Positions 25,039-32,364 of a stretch of DNA of 64,000 nt are shown here, one piece after another; positions within the stretch are counted from its first letter, which is position 1; each line of letters begins with the position of its first letter. This DNA is from DASWJZ01 sp963805325 (GTDB lineage: Bacteria; Pseudomonadota; Alphaproteobacteria; Rhizobiales; Afifellaceae): NCBI GenBank assembly GCA_963805325.1, contig CAWDTS010000008.1, positions 1 to 64,000 on the forward strand, written 5' to 3'. Position numbers and translations under genes: made by a program. A model generated the notes under the pieces. It had not been told where the DNA came from, ran no database searches, and was given only the letters and a program-made list of their open reading frames with translations.

Positions 25039-25802
25039 GCGTCGTCCACTTCATCGGCGCAGGGCCCGGGGCGCCGGATCTGATCACCGTACGCGGCCTG
25101 AGGTGGATCGAGCGCTGCCCGGTTTGCCTCTACGCCGGCTCGCTCGTTCCGGCGGAGGTCGTTGCGGCCGCGCCGGAGGGCGCGCGCGTGCTCGATACGG
25201 CTTCGATGCACCTCGACGAGATTGTCGGCGTGATGCAGAAGGCCGTCGCCGCAGGCCAGGACGTGGCGCGCGTCCATTCCGGTGACCCGTCGCTCTACGG
25301 CGCCATCGCCGAGCAGATCAGGCGGCTGAAGGCGCTCGGCATTTCCTACGACGTGACGCCCGGCGTTCCGGCTTTTGCTGCGGCCGCCGCCGCGCTCGGC
25401 CGCGAGCTGACCATTCCCGAGGTCAGCCAGACGGTGATCCTGACGCGCACGGCAATGAAGTCCTCCGCAATGCCGGCGGGCGAAGACCTCGCGACACTCG
25501 CGCAAAGCCGCGCGACGCTCGCGATCCATCTCTCGGTCCGCAATCTGCTGGAAGTCGAGCGGCAGCTTGCGCCGCATTATGGGGCGGACTGTCCGGTCAT
25601 CGTCGCCTACCGCGTCGGCTGGCCGGACGAGCAATTCATCCACGGCACGCTCTCCGACATTCGCGAGAAGGTCCGTGCGGAGAAGATCACGCGCACAGCA
25701 CTCGTCTTCGTCGGCCACGCGCTGGCAGACTCCGATTTCCGCGACTCGGCGCTTTACAATTCAACGCACGCGCATGTGCTCCGGCCGAAGCGGAAGGTCT
25801 GA
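25035..25802 (+). CDS. cobM: Precorrin-4 C11-methyltransferase
   Basis: 255 residues from ATG 25035, overlapping the cobJ stop by ATGA. The enzyme (CobM, or CbiF in the cobalt-first route) methylates C11. Features are VVHFIGAGPGAPDLITVRGL, CPVCLYAGSLVPAEVV, VARVHSGDPSLYGAIAEQ, YDVTPGVPAFAAAAAALG and PEVSQTVILTRTA. It is the last gene of the plus-strand cob operon; a palindromic repeat cluster follows and the next genes are on the other strand. A longer upstream frame lies inside cobJ. Confidence 0.95.
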   Translation: MSVVHFIGAGPGAPDLITVRGLRWIERCPVCLYAGSLVPAEVVAAAPEGARVLDTASMHLDEIVGVMQKAVAAGQDVARVHSGDPSLYGAIAEQIRRLKALGISYDVTPGVPAFAAAAAALGRELTIPEVSQTVILTRTAMKSSAMPAGEDLATLAQSRATLAIHLSVRNLLEVERQLAPHYGADCPVIVAYRVGWPDEQFIHGTLSDIREKVRAEKITRTALVFVGHALADSDFRDSALYNSTHAHVLRPKRKV

Positions 25803-25842
25803 CTAGAGCGGGTTGTCGCCAGCCTTCGGTGGCATCCACCGT

Positions 25843-25976
25843 CCTCCCTCATGCTGAGGTGCGACCCCGGACTTGATCCGGGGAGCCTCGAAGCACGCGG
25901 GACCGTGCTCCCAGCGCATGCTCGCCCCTTCGAGGCGATGCCGACCCGGTCGGCATCGCACCTCAGGATGAGGGGG
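25843..25976. repeat. REP-like palindromic repeat cluster D
   Basis: Between the convergent cobM and cobB ends. It includes the perfect hairpins CCCCGGA-CTTGA-TCCGGGG (start near 25864) and GATGCCGACC/GGTCGGCATC (near 25937-25957), within outer arms CCCCTTCGAGGC and GCACCTCAGGATGAGGGGG. The outer arms are the same as in cluster A while the inner part differs. No gene is seen in 25803-26018. Confidence 0.75.
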
Positions 25977-26018
25977 TCTGGTGAACGCAATCGTTTCCCT
26001 GGCGGTTGGAGGACTTCC

Positions 26019-27394
26019 CTACCGCCCGTCGATCACATGCATGAAGGAGCCCATGACGCGCCCGCGCCGCAGCCCGGCGGGGCCGAGCGCTTCGCCCGCA
26101 GCGTCCTCGACTTCGAACAGCGGGTCGCCGTCGCCCTCGCTGACGATGCGCGCGAAATGGAACTCGTGCGCAGTCAGCGTCGCGTCCCAGGGCAAATCCG
26201 AGAGCGGCCGAAGCAACCGATAGCCGAGATGAAGCTGTCGGTGCTGGAAGCTGGTTCTGAGCGAAAGCAGCCCGAGCATCGGATGATCGACGCCCTCCGC
26301 GTCTGTCAGACTCTCGCCGAGCACCATGTAGCCGCCGCACTCGCCGTAGATCAGCGCGCCGCGCTCCGCCGCCGCCAGCATGCCGACGCGGAATTTCTCC
26401 GCCGCCGCGATGCGCCCCGCATAGAGTTCCGGGTATCCGCCGGGGAGATAGATTGCGTCGGCTTCCGAGGCGGGCGCTTCGTTGGCGAGCGGCGAGAAGA
26501 AGGAGAGCTCAGCGCCGGCTTCGCGCCAGTTTTCGATCAGATGCGGGTAAGCGAACGCAAAGGCGACATCACGGGCAATTGCGATGCGTTGGCCGAGTGG
26601 CGCGAGGGTTCCCTCCCCCCTTGCGGGGGAGGGCCAGGGAGAGGGGAAGGATGCAGAGCACTGCGCCTTTCCCCCCTCTCCAACTCTCCCCCGCAAGGGG
26701 GGAGAGGGCGCGCCGAGTCGATGATCTTTTCCAGTTCACATCCTTCGGTGACCAATTCACACGCCCGCGCGATCTTCTTCTCCAGATCCGCATGCTCCTC
26801 CGCCTGCACCAACCCCAAATGCCGTGAAGCAATCGCAATTCCCGGCTCGCGTTTCACCAGCCCGAGCAACGGCACGGAGGCGCGTCGAAAACCTTCACGC
26901 ACGAGATCGGCATGGCGCCTCGATGCGATCTGGTTGGCGATAGCGCCGACGACATCAAAGCCCTCTGCAAGCCGCGCGCAGCCTTCCGCAACCGCCGCCG
27001 CGCTCTGCGCCGTGCCCTGCGTTCCGACGACGAGCACGACCGGTAATCCGGTCAACGCGGCAAGCGACGCGGTCGAGCCGGCGCCGCCGGGGCCACCGTC
27101 GAAAAGCCCCATCACGCCTTCGACAATGACGATATCCGCGTCCGCCGCCTGCCGCGCGAGCCGCGCATGGATCGTGTCCGGCGCCATCGCCCAGGGATCG
27201 AGATTGATGGCCGGCCTGCCGCTCGCCGCTTCGAGGAACTTCGGGTCGATATAGTCCGGTCCGCACTTCGCCGCGGCGACGCGAAGCCCTCGGCGTCGAA
27301 GCGCGGCGATCAGCCCGAGCGATATCGTCGTCTTGCCGGAATGGCTCGCCGCCGCCGCGACGATGAGGCCGCCCGGCAGTTTCGGCGGCGTCAT
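26019..27394 (-). CDS. cobB: Cobyrinate a,c-diamide synthase, broken by a repeat in the linker
   Basis: CobB/CbiA amidates the a and c acetates of the corrin ring with Gln and ATP. The N-terminal ATPase domain begins LIVAAAASHSGKTTISLGLI (P-loop) and continues with CGPDYIDPKFL and VVEGVMGLFDGGPGGAGSTA to LEKIIDSAR. The C-terminal GATase domain, in another frame, reads GQRIAIARDVAFAFAYPHLI, AIYLPGGYPELYA and YGECGGYMVLGES with the catalytic Cys. Exactly between them, at 26610-26708, lies a palindromic repeat cluster, and the frame changes across it. The gene may be a pseudogene split by the repeat, a functional gene with the repeat as linker plus a sequence error, or two separately made halves. 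It overlaps cobA by ATGA. Confidence 0.85.
26610..26708. repeat. REP-like repeat cluster E inside cobB
   Basis: Two palindromic modules in opposite order: CCCTCCCCCCTTGCGGGGG at 26611-26629 and CTCTCCCCCGCAAGGGGGG at 26684-26702. They occupy the linker between the two CobB domains. The cores are identical to those of clusters A and B. Confidence 0.8.
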
Positions 27395-28248
27395 TCGGTT
27401 CCGGTCTTGCCGGACCTGACGCCGTGCCCAAGCGGATCGGCAACGAGCACGCGGCCGGAGAGCGCGCCGAGCCAGTCGAGGCCCGCGCGCAACCTCACCA
27501 CCTCGCCGACAACGACAATAGCCGGAGGCTGCAGCCCGCTCGCCTCAAGGTCGGCGGCGGCCTTGCCGAGCGTCGTCTCCAGCACCTGCTGCTCCTCGGT
27601 CGTAGCGTCGGTGATGATCGCGACAGGCTCGCCCGGCTGCCGTCCGGCATCGATCAGCGAGCCCGCGATCTGGCCGAGATGCTTCATTGCCATGTACATG
27701 ACGATGACCGGCGCGCCGCGCGCCACGCTCGCCCAGTCGATGGAGGACGGCGTCAGCCCGCTCTGGTCATGGCCGGTCAGGAACGTGACGGAATGATTGA
27801 TGTCGCGATGCGTGACCGGGATGCCGGCATAGGCGAGCCCGCCGATGCCGGCCGAGATGCCGGGGACGACGCGGAACGGAATGCCCGCATCGACCAGCGC
27901 CAGCGCTTCCTCGCCGCCGCGCCCGAAGACGAAGGGATCGCCGCCCTTGAGCCGGCAGACGCGCTTTCCCTTTCTCGCGAGATCGACAAGCCGGAGCGAG
28001 ATGTCGCGCTGGCTGGGCGACGGCTTGCCGCCGCGCTTTCCCGCATATTCGATCGTCGCGCCCATTTGTGCGTGCGACAGCACGCGCTCATCGACCAGCG
28101 CGTCGTAGATCACCACGTCGGCCTGCCGCAGCGCGTTCAACGCGTGCAGCGTCAGCAAGCCCGGATCGCCCGGGCCGGCGCCGACCAGCCACACCCAGCC
28201 CGGTTCGAACACCGGCAGGCCGTCAATGATTTCGTCGAGCTCCGTCAT
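27391..28248 (-). CDS. cobA: Uroporphyrinogen-III C-methyltransferase
   Basis: 285 residues. It methylates uroporphyrinogen III at C2 and C7 to give precorrin-2, feeding siroheme and cobalamin. Segments are VWLVGAGPGDPGLLTLHALNAL, VVIYDALVDERVL, YAGKRGGKPSPSQRDI, CRLKGGDPFVFGRGGEEA and VVPGISAGIGGLAYAGIPVTHR. It lacks the CysG oxidase/chelatase domain. The stop overlaps the cobB start, and its own start faces cbiD across a 92-base divergent region with a strong hairpin. It could serve both the siroheme of CysI and the corrin pathway. Confidence 0.96.
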   Translation of the reverse strand: MTELDEIIDGLPVFEPGWVWLVGAGPGDPGLLTLHALNALRQADVVIYDALVDERVLSHAQMGATIEYAGKRGGKPSPSQRDISLRLVDLARKGKRVCRLKGGDPFVFGRGGEEALALVDAGIPFRVVPGISAGIGGLAYAGIPVTHRDINHSVTFLTGHDQSGLTPSSIDWASVARGAPVIVMYMAMKHLGQIAGSLIDAGRQPGEPVAIITDATTEEQQVLETTLGKAAADLEASGLQPPAIVVVGEVVRLRAGLDWLGALSGRVLVADPLGHGVRSGKTGTE

Positions 28249-28299
28249 GCCGTGCCTTCTAACCGCATGTGCCTTCTGGCGAAAGCGCCGGCTGGCGCT

Positions 28300-28321
28300 C
28301 CGGCTTTGTGACGAAAGCCGG
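28300..28321. promoter_or_regulatory. Perfect hairpin in the cobA-cbiD divergent region
   Basis: CCGGCTTT (28300-28307) and AAAGCCGG (28314-28321) enclose GTGACG. It is 19 bases before the cbiD ATG and 51 bases from the cobA start. As DNA it could be an operator; as RNA it could be a leader hairpin. Function unknown. Confidence 0.4.
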
Positions 28322-28340
28322 CACGGCCTATAGGAGCGGC

Positions 28341-29459
28341 ATGTCGCAGGATCAGCCGCGTCGTCCGGCCAATCGAGAAAAGGGGCACCCGCTCCGCCGC
28401 GGCTGGACCACGGGCGCCTGCGCCACGGCCGCCGCGAAAGCGGCGTTTCAGGCGCTTCTGACCGGCGATTTCCCCGATCCGGTGACGATCCGCCTGCCGC
28501 GCGGCGAAACGCCGGCCTTTGCGCTCGCGCGCACCAAAGCCGGCGCGGGCTTCGCCGAAGCGAGCGTCATCAAGGACGCGGGCGACGACCCCGACGTGAC
28601 GCATCTGGCCGAGATCGTCGCGACCGTGCGCCGTCTTCCGGCCGGCGCCGGAATCCGTTTCAAGGCGGGCGACGGCGTTGGCACGGTGACGCTCGCCGGC
28701 CTCCCGATCCCGCCCGGCGAGCCGGCGATCAACCCGGTGCCGCGCAAGATGATGGAAGAGGCAATCGCGGAGGTGGCGAAGGTGCATGGCGCGACGTCCG
28801 ATGCGGAGATCGAGATCTCGATTCCCGGCGGCGAAGCGCTTGCGCCGAAGACCTGGAACCCGCGACTTGGCATTGTGGGTGGGCTTTCGATCCTCGGCAC
28901 GACGGGCATCGTGGTGCCCTTCTCCTGCGCCGCGTGGATTCACTCGATCCATCGCGGCATCGACGTCGCGCGCGCGGCGGGGTTGACGCATGTCGCCGGC
29001 TCGACCGGCAACACGTCCGAAGAGGCGGTCAAAGCGCGCTACGGCCTTCCCGACATCGCGCTTCTCGACATGGGCGATTTCGCCGGCGGCCTGCTCAAAT
29101 ATCTACGCGCACATCCGGTCGAGAAGCTCACCATCGCCGGCGGCTTCGGCAAGCTGACGAAGCTCGCGCAAGGCGCGCTCGATCTTCATTCGTCGCGCTC
29201 CGAGGTCGATCGCGATTTCCTCGCCGAGCTTGCGCGAAGAGGCGGGGCAAGCGATGCCGTGGCCGTCGCAATCGAGAACGCCAACACCGCGGGCGAGGCC
29301 CTGCAACGCGCCGAGGCCGGCGGCGTGTCGCTCGCACCTCTCGTTGCGGAGAAGGCAAGACAAAGCGCAAAAGAAGCGCTTGGCTCGGCGCCCGTCGCGG
29401 TGAACATCCTCGTCGTCGACCGCGCCGGAAATATCCTGGCGGAGACCGGCCATGGCTAA
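28341..29459 (+). CDS. cbiD: Cobalt-precorrin-5B C1-methyltransferase CbiD
   Basis: 372 residues from ATG 28341 behind AGGAGCGGC. The motif LRRGWTTGACATAAAKAAFQAL and the segments TVTLAGLPIPPGEPAINPVPR, NPRLGIVGGLSILGTTGIVVPFS and AGSTGNTSEEAV identify CbiD. CbiD places the C1 methyl group in the cobalt-first route and stands in for CobF of the aerobic route. Its start is preceded by unrelated in-frame sequence. The last codons overlap cobK by 8 bases. Together with CbiX and CbiG it suggests early cobalt insertion in this organism. Confidence 0.95.
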   Translation: MSQDQPRRPANREKGHPLRRGWTTGACATAAAKAAFQALLTGDFPDPVTIRLPRGETPAFALARTKAGAGFAEASVIKDAGDDPDVTHLAEIVATVRRLPAGAGIRFKAGDGVGTVTLAGLPIPPGEPAINPVPRKMMEEAIAEVAKVHGATSDAEIEISIPGGEALAPKTWNPRLGIVGGLSILGTTGIVVPFSCAAWIHSIHRGIDVARAAGLTHVAGSTGNTSEEAVKARYGLPDIALLDMGDFAGGLLKYLRAHPVEKLTIAGGFGKLTKLAQGALDLHSSRSEVDRDFLAELARRGGASDAVAVAIENANTAGEALQRAEAGGVSLAPLVAEKARQSAKEALGSAPVAVNILVVDRAGNILAETGHG

Positions 29460-30195
29460 ACTCCTGATCCTCGGCGGCACCGCGGAAGCGGCGGAACTCG
29501 CGGCGCGGCTGGCCGGCGACGACCGGCTGGAGACGGTCACCTCGCTCGCCGGCCTGACCCGGCTCCCGAATATCGGAGGTGGACATGTCCGCCGCGGGGG
29601 TTTTGGGGGGCCGGATGGGCTCGCCGCGTTCCTGAAGGACGGCGGCTATGACGCGCTCGTCGACGCCACCCACCCCTTCGCCGCGCAGATCGCGCGCCAC
29701 GCCGCCGAGGCGGCGGAAATTTCCCAAACGCCGCGTGTAAAACTGGTGCGCCCCGCGTTCGAGCGCACCGCCGCCGACGGCTTCATACCGGTCGCGGACA
29801 TCGAGGCGGCGGCCGCCGCGCTCCCGCAAGGCGCGCGCGTCTTCCTCGCCGCCGGGCGGCGGGAGCTTGCACCGTTTGCGGCGAGACCGGACCTCTGGTG
29901 CCTGGTGCGTATGATCGAGCCGCCGGCCGCCGGCGAAACGCTGCCGAAGGGCGAACTCATTCTCGGCCGCCCGCCCACCGACCCGGAATCCGAGATCGCG
30001 CTCTTCGAGAAGCACAGGATCGAATGGATCGTGTCGAAGGATTCCGGCGGTCGCGCCGGCGCGAAGATCGAGGCAGCGCGAAGGCTTAAGCTTCCGGTCG
30101 TGCTGGTCGAGCGGCCCGCGCCGCCGAGCGGCACGACGGTCGAAAGCGTCGATGCGGCGATCGACTGGATCGAACGCACGCTCTTCGCCGGCTGA
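29452..30195 (+). CDS. cobK: Precorrin-6A reductase
   Basis: 247 residues. CobK/CbiJ reduces precorrin-6A (or the cobalt form) at C18-C19 with NADPH. Features are LLILGGTAEAAELAARLAG at the N-terminus, VDATHPFAAQIARHAAEAA, FLAAGRRELAPF and IVSKDSGGRAGAKIEAA near the end. It overlaps cbiD by 8 bases, so both are translated from one message. It ends the cobalamin block; the next gene begins 59 bases later and is unrelated. Confidence 0.95.
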   Translation: MAKLLILGGTAEAAELAARLAGDDRLETVTSLAGLTRLPNIGGGHVRRGGFGGPDGLAAFLKDGGYDALVDATHPFAAQIARHAAEAAEISQTPRVKLVRPAFERTAADGFIPVADIEAAAAALPQGARVFLAAGRRELAPFAARPDLWCLVRMIEPPAAGETLPKGELILGRPPTDPESEIALFEKHRIEWIVSKDSGGRAGAKIEAARRLKLPVVLVERPAPPSGTTVESVDAAIDWIERTLFAG

Positions 30196-30254
30196 TCCTG
30201 TGCGAATCGCCTCCGGCGCGCTAGGCTCCGCCGCGGCAACCAAGAGGAGAAGCC

Positions 30255-30992
30255 ATGCCGGAAGACCGCGCCGACCAACTCGCCGTCCTGATCGATGCGG
30301 ACAACGCGTCGTCGCAGATCGCCGACGGACTGTTCGAGGAGATCGCCAAGATCGGCGAAGCGAGCTTGCGCCGCATCTACGGCGATTTCTCCGGCCAGCG
30401 CATGAAGGGCTGGAACAGTGTGCTGTCGCGGCACGCGATCATCCCGCAGCAGCAGTTCGCCTACGTGACCGGCAAGAACGCCTCCGACATTGCGCTCGTC
30501 ATCGACGCCATGGATCTCCTGCACAGCGGCCGCTTCGAGGGCTTCTGCCTGGTCTCCTCCGACAGCGACTTCACGCGGCTCGCCGCGCGCATCCGCGAGC
30601 ATGGAGTCGACGTCTACGGCTTCGGCGCGCAGAAAACGCCGGAAAGCTTCCGCCAAGCCTGCCGCCGCTTCATCTATACGGAAAATCTGATGCCGGGCGC
30701 GCAGGCGCCGGAGGCCGACAGGGCGGAAAGTAGGCCGCTTCAGTCGCCGACGGCGGCGGTGCCCAACCTCCGAAAGGTGATCTCGCAAATGGACAGCGAG
30801 GACGGATGGGTCTCGCTGTCGGCGTTCGGGAAGCGGCTCTCCAACCTGTTCTCCGATTTCGATCCGCGCACCTACGGTCAGAAGAAGCTGAGCGATCTCG
30901 TGAGGAAGACCGGCGCCTTCGATGTCGAGACGGCGGAAGGCGGCGGCCTGCGCGTCCGCATGAAGCCCGCCCCCAAGCGCAAAACGCGTTAG
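30255..30992 (+). CDS. NYN-domain protein with C-terminal OST-HTH/LOTUS domain
   Basis: 245 residues. The N-terminal NYN (PIN-like) domain shows the acidic motifs LAVLIDADNAS, KNASDIALVIDAMDLL and CLVSSDSDFTRLAARIREHG, which would bind metal in a nuclease site. Residues about 175-240 (VISQMDSEDGWVSLSAFG, TYGQKKLSDLVRKTGAF) form an OST-HTH/LOTUS domain, an RNA-binding module. Bacterial NYN-LOTUS proteins are inferred RNases of unknown target. It has a GGAGAAGCC ribosome site and converges on the GATase gene with 12 bases between stops. No partner gene is evident. Confidence 0.88.
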   Translation: MPEDRADQLAVLIDADNASSQIADGLFEEIAKIGEASLRRIYGDFSGQRMKGWNSVLSRHAIIPQQQFAYVTGKNASDIALVIDAMDLLHSGRFEGFCLVSSDSDFTRLAARIREHGVDVYGFGAQKTPESFRQACRRFIYTENLMPGAQAPEADRAESRPLQSPTAAVPNLRKVISQMDSEDGWVSLSAFGKRLSNLFSDFDPRTYGQKKLSDLVRKTGAFDVETAEGGGLRVRMKPAPKRKTR

Positions 30993-31004
30993 CGCCGACG
31001 CGGC

Positions 31005-31739
31005 TTAAGCCGCGCGCTGTTCCCTCAGCCCGCGCTTGTCCTGCGCCAGCCAGGTGTCGAGGAAGCCCCAGAGCCAGGCGCGGACTGGCGGGTCGTAGCG
31101 GAACCAGCCGGCCATGTGCTCGGCGCGTCCCTGCGCCTTCGGCAACTCGAAGCGTGCTGCGCCTCTGACCGTCCACCGGCATGCCATCGCGTAAGTCAGC
31201 TCGCTGTGGAACTGCACGCCGAACGCGGTGTCGTTCACCGCGAAGGCCTGGTTCTCAAAAATATCGCCGCGCGCGAGCAGCGTCGCGCTGTCGGGAAGGT
31301 CGAAGCCCTCACGGTGCCATTGGTAGACCATCGCCGGCCAGTCACCGAGCCTGCGCCCCGCGTCGGTCGCGTGGAGCGCATAGAAGCCGACCTCGGCACA
31401 GCCTTCGCAGTGGCCGCTGACCGTACCGCCGAGGTGCTTCACCAGCATCTGCGCGCCGAGACAGACGCCGAGAAACGGCGCACGCTCCTTCAGCGTCACG
31501 CCGATCCAGTCGATCTCCCGCTTGACGAAATCGTCCGGATCGTTGGCGCTCATCGGCCCGCCGAAGATGACGGCGCCCGCATGCGCCTTCATCGTCTCCG
31601 GCAGCGGATCGCCGAAGCGCGGACGGCGAATATCGAGCGAGAAGCCCTTGGCCTTCAGCATCTGGCCGAGCTTTCCGGGGCTCGAGTGCTCCTGGTGGAG
31701 CACGATCAGAATCTTCGCGGGGTCGGAAACGGCAGCCAT
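31005..31739 (-). CDS. Class I glutamine amidotransferase-like protein
   Basis: 244 residues. It has a GMP-synthase-like GATase fold: the nucleophile elbow FLGVCLGAQMLVKHLGG with Cys, and the FGVQFHSELT segment with catalytic His and Glu. No synthase domain is attached, so it probably hydrolyses a gamma-glutamyl compound or acts with an unknown partner. The ATG at 31737-31739 fits the conserved start (AKILIVLHQE); Mets at 31799 and 31826 are alternatives that would overlap the upstream gene. It is 43 bases downstream of the TerB-like gene on the same strand, suggesting co-transcription. Confidence 0.82.
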   Translation of the reverse strand: MAAVSDPAKILIVLHQEHSSPGKLGQMLKAKGFSLDIRRPRFGDPLPETMKAHAGAVIFGGPMSANDPDDFVKREIDWIGVTLKERAPFLGVCLGAQMLVKHLGGTVSGHCEGCAEVGFYALHATDAGRRLGDWPAMVYQWHREGFDLPDSATLLARGDIFENQAFAVNDTAFGVQFHSELTYAMACRWTVRGAARFELPKAQGRAEHMAGWFRYDPPVRAWLWGFLDTWLAQDKRGLREQRAA

Positions 31740-31782
31740 AGTGACAGAATGACCGGTGGCTTGTTGCGGCGCAACAGACGAA

Positions 31783-32283
31783 TCAACCACCTTCTTCATG
31801 CTGCGCAGATTTATTTCCCGCAACACGGTTCTTCATGGCAATTCGATCGCGGCGGTTAACACCGAGGAGCTCGGCGACGCGCCAGATGAGGTTCTCTTCG
31901 AACTCGTGGCTTATCCCGTCGGCGTAGGCCATCTCCCAGAGATTCTCGATGACGCGGATGCGCTCGTCCTCGCTCATGCGGGTCTTGAGGACGCTGGTGA
32001 AGCGATAGAGGTCGACCGCCTCGCTTTCGGCGGCAATCGCGTCCTCGATTAGAAGCTCAAGCTCGTCGCCGGAGAGGCCGAACTTCCTGGCCAGAAGCTC
32101 GCGCAGCTTGGCGCGCTCCTCGTCGCTCGTCACGCCATCGATGGCGATCGCATGGACGAGCAGCGCGGCGAGCGCGAGCCGCGCATCGTCGGGGCTGAAA
32201 TGGCCCGTTTCCTCTTCGGCGCCGAGCCGGCGCATGAAGTCACGCAAAGCGCCGAGCATCATGTCCTCCAAGCCCTGAGACAT
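31783..32283 (-). CDS. TerB-like tellurite-resistance family protein
   Basis: 166 residues from ATG 32281-32283. It is an all-helical protein with the acidic repeated motifs of the TerB/DjlA-N family: ALLVHAIAIDGVTSDEERAKLREL, ESEAVDLYRFTSVLKTRMSEDER and WEMAYADGISHEFEENLIWRVAELLGV. The Asp/Glu clusters probably bind divalent metal. Such stand-alone alphaproteobacterial proteins have no proven role and the family name does not show tellurite resistance here. The reading frame continues far upstream over the MATE gene, but that part is a shadow. Likely operon with the GATase gene. Confidence 0.85.
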   Translation of the reverse strand: MSQGLEDMMLGALRDFMRRLGAEEETGHFSPDDARLALAALLVHAIAIDGVTSDEERAKLRELLARKFGLSGDELELLIEDAIAAESEAVDLYRFTSVLKTRMSEDERIRVIENLWEMAYADGISHEFEENLIWRVAELLGVNRRDRIAMKNRVAGNKSAQHEEGG

Positions 32284-32364
32284 AGGCGAGAAAGCACGAA
32301 AATTCACCCCCGGCCATGTGTCGCGGCCATGGCGGACACGGAGCCTACCCTCTAGAAGCGCGCC

